Positions 12,501-17,506 of a DNA stretch of 29,118 nucleotides are shown here, piece by piece; within the stretch, counting starts at the first letter, position 1; each line of letters begins with the position of its first letter. Below the pieces are notes generated by a model. That model saw only the letters and a program-made list of their open reading frames with translations. It had not been told where the DNA came from and did no database searches. The stretch comes from a virus. The stretch lies in IMG/VR virus record IMGVR_UViG_3300007540_000072, positions 1 through 29,118 of that record, one strand, 5' to 3'. The position numbers and the translations under genes are program-made.

Positions 12501-13271
12501 GTACCTGAAAGAAAGCTTCGTACCGATGCATTTATGGCTCATTATATTAAGGCATGGGAATCATTTGGTGGAGCTATTAAAGACCCTAATCATCCATTTT
12601 TAATTGAAATGGCTAAAAAGGGTGTTGAAGCTACTCAATTCCTTTATTCAGCTCCATATAGGCCTGCTTATGCAAGAACATCATTAGGAAAGGTAATGAC
12701 TAGATTCCAAATGTATGCATGGAACTCTGTTAAGCTACGTGGTGATGTGATGAGAAGACTGGAAGTGGCAGGATATAAGCCTAATAGCCCTGAGGGCAGG
12801 GAAGCAACAAGGTTTATTATGGGCGATATGTTTATGCTATCCTTAGCTAATATATTTGCTTATTCATTATTTGAAAATAACTTACCTCAACCTTATGGAT
12901 GGTTTCAGGATACAGCTGATTGGATTTTTGGAGATGAGAAAGAGCGAGATAAAGCTTTCTTTGGCACCTATCCTACAGCAATTGCTCCATTGCAAGCTAT
13001 TACACCTCCAATAGGCCGTGTTGGATTAATTATATCTAATATATTAAATGGGGATATGGAAAGAGTTACGGATTATTATATACATACAATGTATCCGTTT
13101 GGTAGAATGGGTCGTGATATTTATGGAAAAGGTGGGATATTAGAAGCCCCTATTAGGCTTGTAGATAAGTTAACTGGTATACCTTTGACCCAGATACAAA
13201 GAAAGACAAAAAGAATGCGTGAGCAGGAATCTGAGTTTTTATATCCTAAAGCATTTACAGGTGGATACTAA
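3540..13271 (+). CDS. Giant virion-associated protein (3243 residues) with DLDGD motif, candidate two-barrel RNA polymerase
   Basis: One uninterrupted frame starts at ATG 3540, with AAGGGG about 12 bases upstream, and fills a third of the window. Seen directly: an apolar/amphipathic N-terminal region (about 45-80), a coiled coil at about 630-705, and at residues 1564-1568 the motif DLDGD within GGADLDGDKAFYYFGG. About 40 residues earlier is RVPMDSVSGMRILKFGG. This order resembles the second double-psi barrel of two-barrel polymerases: DFDGD in cellular beta-prime, DLDGD in QDE-1-type RNA-dependent polymerases and DxDGD in the virion-packaged polymerase of crAss-like phages. A hydrophobic stretch lies near residues 3096-3115. 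The position after ejection-type proteins suggests that it travels in the virion and is injected. Polymerase activity is an inference; the rest of the chain is unrecognised and may be a multi-domain 'polyvalent' protein. Confidence 0.85.
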   Translation: MAEQQFQPLWTKEQLKQFTTLYEGRGHLLSPENKQKIEQHSAYYNVPFYEGEGSIIKGIKAAGAGIVDALTLNLFASHEPPKSQSEAIAKNIGHLIGFAPSIMSAPLRALAGASRSRGLAKAAGYIAKQGNKISPSMIIADKATKVADKAANVGLNLVNAEKISTLTGAKKLLLGGPARSIARQSFHLGVASAAGTLPDIIQGNINSTWEAFKGGATAGAAFGVIGETIGPMSHASLKKLFDNPKTAAQGSTALKAISGSLVQGNMAAGHGATNPELVYEYLLGAYFGGHAGTWYKTRAQKLANEIDSQKSGTESQRKEYNEWAKQTGKDLQAHSKVRDEPIEVREALKDLQAMPDFGDPYDNLTGNYKDQLKKEAGLKDVQVTPIEKTPEGFVDKGEYVAGRKVVTVTESALKKDNYIATTGTKGDAVLSNIAGKYGLPSFNYVPRRPPKEIRAGLDRPLSEDQIQEANKHISKASKSLSEVVEQPDGTTKTIPLPLANIDPYKRTLISKNYWAVKNAKEVYLVTELRGDTGNKIVTDSIQKWPAQMAKDLGKDLFVLDSSTNRWHEWNKLSRRFVPLADNASPKKPSDSIALLGGDRATQSRAIRQSIDTWLSSHYKKNPIAGEVARRTRRVQADLIKETQQLNAQKEGIQKVLKDLSQVEQTDDIIAQVKGLESTLDKTNKALELIESQTTKTFIEEAIQEEAKTNEVIAEKLDFDTEITDKEIYKTSIYLSDKYFEEFWGARAGIETSYNQHIKKIEISQAIDDIIYKKHAERGSKKNRSEDATKDIEDYINDKDSQFDKTDFKLPEQARGDIRQAISRYNLGAPVYHLASDGITYYKIPGNNQVSRGGTRKNQLEPEKYIESTYKNAAEAAGLEVKEPFMFTLDHVTRFNKDRGFNVDMELSRFRQQADPAEYRAFIKNVAEKADKEGMYIFGGASDKDRLYFIKYHPQASETVQKNTQLFFNQLSKQGLFTKEDLTLSRKQSAQDGMTRSQHDKALISNILYDLSMNGQTIYDIPKFLKSDAQFVKGSAGFNKRAQIWFTNSYPADAEFIKSNYINDAGQSLLNKNGKYNTIMVNDLPEHIRNKMDKKHPDYDKDFTFAKNSLDNIENPENVDGAIIVPDNLLNVINKDFGVPKSGQNKSFIISPDREHGTLLGKYMMHGAGPELSKMMESQGLHMIMQETAVKQRGTREIGDYFIKDGELDIQAKTYEISPEDVKGSYGVYGNDHFFDTQRLPKQVMLNMLESSFNPMSQDVINESFDKIIGNRWNGEPEFQNKLKNYLEDSAEGIEPSSRIPNLIKNIEKIPVFDLVEAVRSESSPQLAEALYQKMLKVNKENVAIEHRDGDINSGQYKEYLTELNEFNSITDRLIKNATAIAEEARSAGSNITADSIYNHKFIRDFKARAVQSFLINTAAKPFMGNSGAAYMRPYDKAMRINLDKANELLDLNHLNGINKNDEIFFLDNFHKKVKIYLNDARGSEYKSTLGEVFSDYSKLQSKKRNKADNERLAYLEEVLTAATVRVPMDSVSGMRILKFGGFTGRDGHGILLHSKAMRAEGGADLDGDKAFYYFGGTRGMSKDMMQEFHKNKKEFEYTDAKGEIYTKDNKEALINQDITIAGVKYKKGTPVRELLIARAETEQDKNKMALAESSLSHYAPSERIRISSAAVDGRNQLGPAVSNSQLMKGAFNSIVASGGTDVLNFKDIYLGDIGVTIKAKNDKDSVLLQRDISRAQLGLASDPMDELGLSSIKSWKKILWDSYFEVIDAKTKDGKRVPKAELAALKERLSQVDELDFSYTNSGLFGDFVNLNKGLWGRNYTENRAFDMYEIQDLLSSSMNILERKGASNSFLPKIGNLFVNLDWSDSPFTRLNKQKLLYSYIQTNNKLKARKPLQELLGRSSMKVPYTEQISNILETKYNDRVYSIYRPSDRVDAAGSVDVFNRIIKGTRYSDRAKGIEGISDNTTDGFHLRLKMLNKMVKQGEDFIVNDITDMITLNLIDDIMKTSNISPKRFQAISEMVDYLKKNSYLMMRDRQNLEARLSSIKDKRIREIFKGATDEIFKGGKEVKPGEDPIRTSEMDQVAIDQQIKQFRKKAGLNKAENMLFDQLMLGSITRGTKLDKIEAFESEAKRTKNKIALDYIKNLRNLNSKTNLGRLGFSSSAINDSSVRLHLRRYMEMMNENYIPLNKTELASLDKALGNIIDTPPSMPNVISKMATNTGFEGIDTKARPTKNKELASLVSETAVLLKNHPDIVKKKSGEDLNEFIRGLPFIRKDFDAMSIADVYKLNAYLKQVKEGTIWQRIKDTFGKDKKALSFRHYQQLPSTVSRELEATEINLIRKEGYFTDAKGELQFGKIKVPTQFIDTLTNSIGRMTEMGTQVGDKLVSRFQESQLFYQGVEDAARLWEVAIRQREYDGRHELRSIREKLGKDPKATERSIKYMEQNLKDAKKAIDWTKTQNKKYLVNLPEGRVERTGKQIIDRINKNLTEYMEEMHTIIRGREEFRGEQSPYFIEWYDKEQLSPKYNHTAFLKDLDTYLNGRVPLRWRKVMKSTNESIPSIFGIDGVRAMMREMHIEFLMEIGRNKGGEVGKKFIEKARELSDYPVKETGKLSFESYFPRMFFEPGVVKKGLKAATQEIINDKTLTSEARIDKLVKIQNKYKRLDGDYFFEEMEDGPLYDSLTKALHAKEEVSSERMKNWFSLDASTGNMRSREHSTEGWSVAPTSVEAYVRSLSNTYFKGLAGMISRNIVSNPETGVYKKLVNKWGVENAEAWTEYAKLYVNDALGNPVTISEKMMNDPKMALKYSPYARWADNRVADKLSKWSAKLGIKGVVDKDGQILGGVNEYDVKRLSQMEARFQMASLLAHPKSMAANLMGGTLHTLQSSGLSAFRNVFNYEYLQNINPKLKSRSDVEDMVMDHGVLPQWMIYELGLQKEFQTNQGKESLKVISDFIKRNPNAKPKELTEYLKSIGSGISEKTSNFAAKFMTVPERKLRTDAFMAHYIKAWESFGGAIKDPNHPFLIEMAKKGVEATQFLYSAPYRPAYARTSLGKVMTRFQMYAWNSVKLRGDVMRRLEVAGYKPNSPEGREATRFIMGDMFMLSLANIFAYSLFENNLPQPYGWFQDTADWIFGDEKERDKAFFGTYPTAIAPLQAITPPIGRVGLIISNILNGDMERVTDYYIHTMYPFGRMGRDIYGKGGILEAPIRLVDKLTGIPLTQIQRKTKRMREQESEFLYPKAFTGGY

Positions 13272-13474
13272 CGACTTTGTACTTTTTCTAGTAGTAATCC
13301 TAATATAGATGTATCAGCACAATCTGCGTGTAAATTAACAGTTTCTTCTGCATATAAACCACCTGATTCAATAAACCCATAAGACATACTTATTACTGGC
13401 GTATTAGGCCCCATTAAGTCCTTACATATCGGACATATTGAATAAGTATGCTCTACCTCATTAATTACCTTCAT
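13268..13474 (-). CDS. Small Cys-containing protein, 68 residues
   Basis: Starts at ATG 13474 (MKVINEVEHTYSICPICKDL), with GGGG/GAAG upstream; a TTG two codons earlier is possible. A CPIC pair near residue 14 and an HADC near residue 50 suggest one small zinc site. Its last four bases overlap the last four of the giant gene on the opposite strand. It is the final gene of the leftward early region. No known function. Confidence 0.65.
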   Translation of the reverse strand: MKVINEVEHTYSICPICKDLMGPNTPVISMSYGFIESGGLYAEETVNLHADCADTSILGLLLEKVQSR

Positions 13475-13769
13475 CTTCAACCATTCCCCATAGAAGCATT
13501 GTATATACTATAATATCAGTAAGCCTGCCTCTAACATCTTCTCTTTGCGATTTATGACCTTTAGTATATGATACTACGCCATCTATATGCTTTAATAAGT
13601 AGGTCATGAGAGCGGTTTCTCGAGTTATATCAAGGGTGTTAGCTACACGTTCAAAATTAGCGAAGACATTGTCTTCATCATGCGCGTATTCCTTCTGCCC
13701 CGACTGCCTCGTCTTTGTTATTTCCGTCAGTATCCGCTCCATCAGCAGATTCATCTTCTTTGTTGTCAT
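13461..13769 (-). CDS. Small helical early protein with YAHDEDNVFANFERVA motif, 102 residues
   Basis: ATG 13769 is preceded by AGAGGA at about 8 bases, so I keep this start even though it makes the gene overlap its upstream neighbour by 91 bases. The core pattern (KEYAHDEDNVFANFERVA, then a helical stretch with KHIDGVV and REDVRGRLTDIIVYTMLLWG) is one I associate with a widespread family of small phage early proteins with an all-helical, MazG-like appearance (acidic residues on helices). The specific enzymatic role is not established from the sequence. The gene sits in a run of small overlapping early genes. Confidence 0.7.
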   Translation of the reverse strand: MTTKKMNLLMERILTEITKTRQSGQKEYAHDEDNVFANFERVANTLDITRETALMTYLLKHIDGVVSYTKGHKSQREDVRGRLTDIIVYTMLLWGMVEDEGN

Positions 13770-13968
13770 TGTTAATTTCCTCTAATTTTGTGTCAAGAAA
13801 CTTTTTAAACTTCTTGCTATCTTTTTTATATTCAATATACATATCTATAACGCCATACAGTTCACTAATCCTTTCTTGAGCTATTTGCAACTCTTGAATA
13901 AGTGAGCTAACAACCTTAACTACATCCTTGATACCTGGTTTCTTATTATGTTGTTTAGATTTAGTCAT
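13678..13968 (-). CDS. Small coiled-coil protein with acidic tail, 96 residues
   Basis: Starts at ATG 13968, overlapping the end of the upstream gene by 8 bases. Residues 15-70 form a predicted helix/coiled coil (SLIQELQIAQERISELYGVI), followed by an Asp/Glu/Asn-rich C-terminal tail. The acidic tail is encoded in the stretch that also encodes the N-terminus of the next gene in another frame. A low-complexity tail may therefore be partly a by-product of overlap. No family recognised. Confidence 0.65.
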   Translation of the reverse strand: MTKSKQHNKKPGIKDVVKVVSSLIQELQIAQERISELYGVIDMYIEYKKDSKKFKKFLDTKLEEINNDNKEDESADGADTDGNNKDEAVGAEGIRA

Positions 13969-14185
13969 CTAATATACCTTCCTTCATTCGTTTACGATAA
14001 TTTTTACTGCCATAGACTTCTCTATAGACACATTTTCTACACACTATAACTTCACGGGGCTCCCAATCAGGTACGAATTGTTGAGGTTTATACTTGAAGG
14101 GAGTCCGCTTTACGAAGTCATTACACATTTCACATTTAGTCAGCGGCGTTGTTGTCGTCCTCTTCGCTATCAGAGTCTTTGTCAT
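13961..14185 (-). CDS. Zinc-finger-like small protein, 74 residues
   Basis: Two CxxC pairs are visible (CEMC near residue 18 and CRKC near residue 49), separated by an aromatic, basic linker, as in a small zinc ribbon. The start at ATG 14185 makes a 50-base overlap with the upstream gene; a later start would remove the first CxxC, so I prefer the long form. The C-terminus is basic (YGSKNYRKRMKEG). Nucleic-acid binding is plausible but inferred. Confidence 0.65.
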   Translation of the reverse strand: MTKTLIAKRTTTTPLTKCEMCNDFVKRTPFKYKPQQFVPDWEPREVIVCRKCVYREVYGSKNYRKRMKEGILDD

Positions 14186-14543
14186 TGTCGCTTTCTAATG
14201 TTAGGCCTGTAGCCTTAATAAGTCCATCTATTTCAGCTTCAGCCAGTATATTATGGATATCCTGGTAAGATTCCTGATGAGTGTCCATATGTAATTTAAG
14301 CTCAGCTTTAATGTTCATTCTTTCTCCATCATCAAGGTTTATCTCTTCCATAATCTTATTAACTGTTAAATACAGAAGAGCTGCATCTTTTGACAGTAGC
14401 AGCTCCTCAAATATACGAACTTTATGTTCATCCTCCAAATCATCCGTAGCCACTGCCTTCCCCATCTTGTGGAGTATTGCAGTAACATCACTTAATAGCA
14501 TAAGCAAGAAGTGTTTTGGATATGAAGAAATTCCATCCATCAT
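14136..14543 (-). CDS. Early protein with acidic C-terminus, 135 residues, unknown function
   Basis: ATG 14543 overlaps the upstream TGA (ATGA). The protein is mostly helical for residues 1-115 (HFLLMLLSDVTAILHKMG; EEINLDDGERMNIKAELKLH) and ends in a strongly acidic tail (SDNDKDSDSEEDDNNAAD). The tail overlaps the next gene's start region. No catalytic motif is visible, and the acidic tail could mimic DNA or simply result from the overlap. Confidence 0.65.
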   Translation of the reverse strand: MMDGISSYPKHFLLMLLSDVTAILHKMGKAVATDDLEDEHKVRIFEELLLSKDAALLYLTVNKIMEEINLDDGERMNIKAELKLHMDTHQESYQDIHNILAEAEIDGLIKATGLTLESDNDKDSDSEEDDNNAAD

Positions 14544-14809
14544 TTGCTAACTGTCCCAATCTTATTCTTATAAAGCTCTTCAAGCCTTTTGATTGTCACC
14601 TTTATTAATTCTGGCGTCACAGTTACATGAAATTCAGTCTTGTTACCTAAGCCAATCTTACTAAACTTACGTAATTGATTTTTATAAAAAGCAACTAATC
14701 CCAGTGGAGATGCAAGCCTATCGTTGATAGAATAACTTGACATATTTCTGCCCTTTTCTGAGTTGATTTGCTTTAAATAAGCCTTGGTTAGGCCATCTAA
14801 TTCGCTCAC
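14540..14809 (-). CDS. Small early protein, 89 residues, unknown function
   Basis: Starts with GTG at 14809-14807, overlapping the upstream TAG (TAGTG), and ends in an ATGA overlap with the next gene. The sequence is mixed helical/strand and basic (LGLVAFYKNQLRKFSKIG; TPELIKVTIKRLEELYKNK). There are no Cys pairs or membrane segments. Tight coupling on both sides supports it as a real gene of the operon; the function is unknown. Confidence 0.65.
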   Translation of the reverse strand: MSELDGLTKAYLKQINSEKGRNMSSYSINDRLASPLGLVAFYKNQLRKFSKIGLGNKTEFHVTVTPELIKVTIKRLEELYKNKIGTVSK

Positions 14810-14982
14810 TATAGTTTCCCTTCTGGCTCTTTCTTAGGAGCCTGTTTAGATTTTGGAGCTGTTTCAGGATTTTCAAGCCAATTTATTCTTTGGACAATCA
14901 CCTTTATTCGCTCTTCAATAATAAGCAGCCTTTCAAATATAGACTGCAAGTCATTATTATATTCACCTATTCTATCTCTCAC
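14809..14982 (-). CDS. Small coiled-coil protein, 57 residues
   Basis: Starts with GTG at 14982-14980, overlapping the TGA of the upstream gene, and its TAG overlaps the GTG start of the following gene. The N-terminal 36 residues (DRIGEYNNDLQSIFERLLII, then EERIKVIVQRINWLE) form an amphipathic coiled coil. The last 20 residues are Lys/Pro-rich. The perfect stop/start couplings on both sides are the main evidence that it is translated. Function unknown. Confidence 0.65.
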   Translation of the reverse strand: MRDRIGEYNNDLQSIFERLLIIEERIKVIVQRINWLENPETAPKSKQAPKKEPEGKL

Positions 14983-15272
14983 AGTCCAAGCTCCTCAAGC
15001 TCTTTATGTACTACAGGCTTGATTGTGTCTGGAATATGTTCAAAGAATTGCATTAGTATGTTATAAGCCTCTTCATAGGCCTTTAAAGGCGTTTGGCTTA
15101 TTGGGTGGGTAGATTGCTCCATTACAAGCTTAAGTGCCTGTATCCACCCAACATTGACGTAATAGTCATTGTCTTTAAAATCAGCCACTTCTTGAGGGTT
15201 AGCATTTTCATAACTCTCATTTACTCTTAGGCACTGTTCTAGTACCCTTTTTATCTGGTTTTCTCCCAGCAT
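14979..15272 (-). CDS. Small helical early protein, 97 residues
   Basis: I start it at ATG 15272 (MLGENQIKRVLEQCLRV), which has AAAGGAG six bases upstream; a longer in-frame start at 15359 would run through a separate small gene in another frame. The protein is acidic and helical (YYVNVGWIQALKLVMEQ; YEEAYNILMQFFEHIPD). It overlaps the upstream small gene by 56 bases and its TGA overlaps the next GTG start. Function not recognised. Confidence 0.65.
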   Translation of the reverse strand: MLGENQIKRVLEQCLRVNESYENANPQEVADFKDNDYYVNVGWIQALKLVMEQSTHPISQTPLKAYEEAYNILMQFFEHIPDTIKPVVHKELEELGL

Positions 15273-15363
15273 CTGTATCTCCTTTCTTGAAGATTCTATT
15301 AAATTTGTCGGCATAATCTTGCGACCAAGGTATTCTCTTTTTGTCACCTTTACCTGCATTCAT
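15217..15363 (-). CDS. Small basic phage protein of the GKGD type, 48 residues
   Basis: Reads MNAGKGDKKRIPWSQDYADK, continues FNRIFKKGD and has a Lys/Arg-rich tail. This N-terminal GKGDKxR...Y...F..IF layout recurs in very small proteins of many tailed phages, function unknown. It overlaps the end of the upstream zinc-ribbon gene by 14 bases and the next gene's start by 56 bases, in a different frame from both. Its family-like sequence is what makes the long version of the following gene unlikely. Confidence 0.65.
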   Translation of the reverse strand: MNAGKGDKKRIPWSQDYADKFNRIFKKGDTDAGRKPDKKGTRTVPKSK

Positions 15364-15553
15364 TGCACGACTCTCTTTTTAATCCATATGTAGGCATATC
15401 AGGTAGCTTAGTATATAGCATACCATCCTGATTGCCCCAGTATGATTGCCATACAGATTTACATGATTCACAAAACCTTAGTGGTGTTTGTGGCTCAGAT
15501 TTCCTTGGCTCTGGTATTTTATGCTTCAAATAATATTCTATTTCTGTCTTCAT
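15350..15553 (-). CDS. Zinc-ribbon protein, 67 residues
   Basis: Begins MKTEIEYYLKHKIPEPRKSE at ATG 15553. Contains CESC near residue 28 and CNEC at the C-terminus, a two-knuckle zinc ribbon, with an aromatic stretch between them (WQSYWGNQDGMLY). Very short proline/Cys proteins of this kind are common in phage early operons. It lies 16 bases downstream of the radical SAM gene. Exact role unknown. Confidence 0.65.
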   Translation of the reverse strand: MKTEIEYYLKHKIPEPRKSEPQTPLRFCESCKSVWQSYWGNQDGMLYTKLPDMPTYGLKRESCNECR

Positions 15554-15569
15554 TCTAACCTTTCATATA

Positions 15570-16445
15570 TTAAAATATATACCTAATTGTATTCCAAGGT
15601 ACTATACTGGTATGCTTAAGCTTAAACTTCTTTATGTATTCCTTTTTGTAGAATCTATTGTATCTAATATTAGTGTTACCATATTGAGAAACCTTAGTTT
15701 CCTGTATATCAGGAGTCCATAAGTAGTCTTCACCTTGTATATCATTTTTCTTGTTATATTCATGCATTTTTGGATTATGTGTCATAAATATACATTCAGA
15801 TAGTACATCTTTTTTGATATTATTCCTAACATTATCATTAACAAGCTCAAATAAGTCTTGATAGTCATCAAGCCACCCTGTATAATGCACTATAGGGCTG
15901 TAGTTAATATGCACATCATAACCTGCATCATAGAAATCATTTATTGCCTTGATTCTGTCTATAATTTGACTGGTATTAGGCTCTAGTTTATCGGATAATG
16001 CTTGAGGCATCAGGCTATATCTTATTCTTATCCTTCTATCACCATTTTTATCTCTAGAATCATAACTTAAAAGCTTTCTATTTACATATTTTGTAGCCAT
16101 AGTAGCCATTATAGGCAAGCCACACTCTTTAAAGCAGTTAAATATAAATTCCCAGTCATGGTATTTAGAATGTAATACAAAATCTTCATTGCAACTAATG
16201 TCATAGGTCCAAAATTTGTCATGTGTTTGGTTAGGCGTTTTTGGCCCAAGCATAAATGCATGTTCAAATATTTTATCAAAGATTTGCCCTGGATTATTTG
16301 CAATTGTTAAACCATTAGGTAAGTGTCTACGCATATAGCAATAGCTACATTTGTATAAACATCCAAAACCAAACGATGGTGATATATAATCACTGCTTCG
16401 CCCTGATTCCCTAATTTTCATAGATTTTCTTGTTACATACTTCAT
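15570..16445 (-). CDS. Radical SAM protein, spore photoproduct lyase-like, 291 residues
   Basis: The N-terminal segment contains FGFGCLYKCSYCYMRRH with the CxxxCxxC cluster at C29, C33 and C36, which binds the 4Fe-4S cluster that cleaves S-adenosylmethionine. The surrounding layout (SPSFGFGC, later INYSPIVHYTGWLDDY) is like the spore photoproduct lyase-type radical SAM family found in phages and bacteria. ATG 16445 overlaps the upstream stop (ATGA). The substrate is unknown: repair of UV-damaged DNA or modification of a base or protein are all possible. A Cys well after the cluster (C131 region), used by true photoproduct lyases, is not obvious, so I do not assign that reaction. Confidence 0.8.
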   Translation of the reverse strand: MKYVTRKSMKIRESGRSSDYISPSFGFGCLYKCSYCYMRRHLPNGLTIANNPGQIFDKIFEHAFMLGPKTPNQTHDKFWTYDISCNEDFVLHSKYHDWEFIFNCFKECGLPIMATMATKYVNRKLLSYDSRDKNGDRRIRIRYSLMPQALSDKLEPNTSQIIDRIKAINDFYDAGYDVHINYSPIVHYTGWLDDYQDLFELVNDNVRNNIKKDVLSECIFMTHNPKMHEYNKKNDIQGEDYLWTPDIQETKVSQYGNTNIRYNRFYKKEYIKKFKLKHTSIVPWNTIRYIF

Positions 16446-16642
16446 TTTTTGCTTCTTAATGATTCAGCTCGCTCTAATCTAGCATAAGCTTTTTTTTCTT
16501 TACAGTCATGAGGTTGACCAGTTTTTTTATTAAACAGTCTCCATCCATATTCTGTATCAGCCCAGTGGACTTTTCTAGAATCACATCTACAGTATTTACA
16601 ACCTCTAGATATGTATCCAAATTTTTTAGTTTTAGTATACAT
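16442..16642 (-). CDS. Small zinc-binding protein, 66 residues
   Basis: Start chosen at ATG 16642 (MYTKTKKFGYISRGCKYC), which follows GGGAG; an in-frame ATG further upstream lies past that ribosome site. Cysteines C15, C18 and C20 and a C-terminal HDC near residue 45 frame a GWRLFNKKTGQPHDC segment. This is a pattern of small phage zinc-ribbon proteins. Its last bases overlap the start of the radical SAM gene (ATGA), so the two are probably co-translated. Confidence 0.65.
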   Translation of the reverse strand: MYTKTKKFGYISRGCKYCRCDSRKVHWADTEYGWRLFNKKTGQPHDCKEKKAYARLERAESLRSKK

Positions 16643-16663
16643 AATACTCCCAATTAATCCCCT

Positions 16664-16766
16664 AGCCACAGGATTTTAGATTGCTAATTCGTGGTCAACA
16701 ACTGAAATCACTTAACTTGGATGAATGTAAATAACAAACCATGTTAATTAATATTCTCCTGTGGCT
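16664..16766 (-). other. Intergenic 10-bp perfect inverted repeat, possible RNA structure
   Basis: The arms AGCCACAGGA (16664-16673) and TCCTGTGGCT (16757-16766) are exact reverse complements, 83 bases apart, in the gap between the HNH gene and the zinc-ribbon gene. No good gene lies between them. A stem-loop in the leftward transcript is the simplest reading; a processing site or a remnant end of an inserted element are alternatives. Confidence 0.5.
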
Positions 16767-16781
16767 CTCTTGGGGAAACTT

Positions 16782-16985
16782 TTAAAACATGTCCTTGCCA
16801 GCTAATTTTCGGTTTATATAACCTCTAACCCATTCTTTTTGGGTATCTAGCCATTGGACAACACCTTGATATTCTTTGGTCGTTAGTGGACCTTTGCGTG
16901 TATTGCAACGCTTACAAATCATCTCTAAGTTTTTAGGAGTTGAGTCCCCACCATTACTAAGAGGTACCATATGGTCACACACCAT
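16782..16985 (-). CDS. HNH endonuclease, catalytic part downstream of an amber codon
   Basis: From ATG 16985 the frame gives 67 residues with DHMVPLSNGGDSTPKNL and CKRCN, the second half of an HNH nuclease (the catalytic His next to Asp, then the second zinc CxxC). The first zinc pair (KCKYCRN) is encoded just upstream in the same frame at about 17010-17021. No ATG, GTG or TTG lies between it and the TAG at 17043-17045. A protein starting at 16985 would lack the zinc site and probably not fold. The complete nuclease seems to be the joined reading 17282-16782; see the separate finding. Confidence 0.7.
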   Translation of the reverse strand: MVCDHMVPLSNGGDSTPKNLEMICKRCNTRKGPLTTKEYQGVVQWLDTQKEWVRGYINRKLAGKDMF

Positions 16986-17042
16986 ATTCCTAACATCAAG
17001 TATATTCCTACAATACTTACATTTATTCCCGTAAGCTCGTAG

Positions 17043-17282
17043 CTATAGTCTTCTAATCTCTGATAAAGAGATATCAAATACAACTTCATATTCCTTACTC
17101 CTTCTTTTTAAAGTTGAACGCAAAGTAGAACTTTTTTTCATTACTCTATGGAATATTCTTTGGGCATGATTTCCATGCATGCTCTTGAGGATAGGAAGAA
17201 ATTGTTCTTCCCAGAATAACGTTGATTTAGCCTTTCGAGGGGCTTTTACACCCCTCCTTGGCTTTTTAGCAGAAGGCTTCAT
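17043..17282 (-). CDS. N-terminal part of the HNH gene, or separate 79-residue basic protein
   Basis: Reads MKPSAKKPRRGVKAPRKAKS, a Lys/Arg-rich start, then FWEEQFLPILKSMHGNHAQR and YEVVFDISLSEIRRL, ending in TAG at 17043-17045. The same frame continues after the TAG into AYGNKCKYC and the rest of an HNH nuclease. The end of this part (FDISLSEIRRL) followed by the AYG-x-KCKYC segment is the normal continuous layout of phage HNH proteins. So this is most likely the N-terminus of one 166-residue gene, either read through, mutated or affected by a base error. Confidence 0.65.
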   Translation of the reverse strand: MKPSAKKPRRGVKAPRKAKSTLFWEEQFLPILKSMHGNHAQRIFHRVMKKSSTLRSTLKRRSKEYEVVFDISLSEIRRL

Positions 17283-17284
17283 AC

Positions 17285-17506
17285 CTATACGGTAGGTGTA
17301 CCTTTTAACGTGTACACAGCATACGTATTACCACCACGAGTTATCATGTTGGTTTGGATATCAAACCCCTTCTTCCTCCAATTAAATATAATTGCAGATA
17401 AACGGTAAATACCAAAACGAGTTAGTGCTTGACGTCCATTAATAGTACGTCCTCTAAGCATATGATTTAGCAGTTTTTGACTGCGACTTAAGGTTTTTCT
17501 TGCCAT
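17285..17506 (-). CDS. Helix-turn-helix DNA-binding protein, 73 residues
   Basis: The sequence contains a winged-helix-like core: GRQALTRFGIYRLSAIIFNW, then RKKGFDIQT and a beta wing (YAVYTLKG). This matches the small phage helix-turn-helix family with the ALxxFGIxRLxxxIxxLRxxGxxI pattern. ATG 17506-17504 overlaps the stop of the upstream gene (TAATG). It probably binds DNA as a local regulator or replication accessory protein. No operator was identified. Confidence 0.7.
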   Translation of the reverse strand: MARKTLSRSQKLLNHMLRGRTINGRQALTRFGIYRLSAIIFNWRKKGFDIQTNMITRGGNTYAVYTLKGTPTV

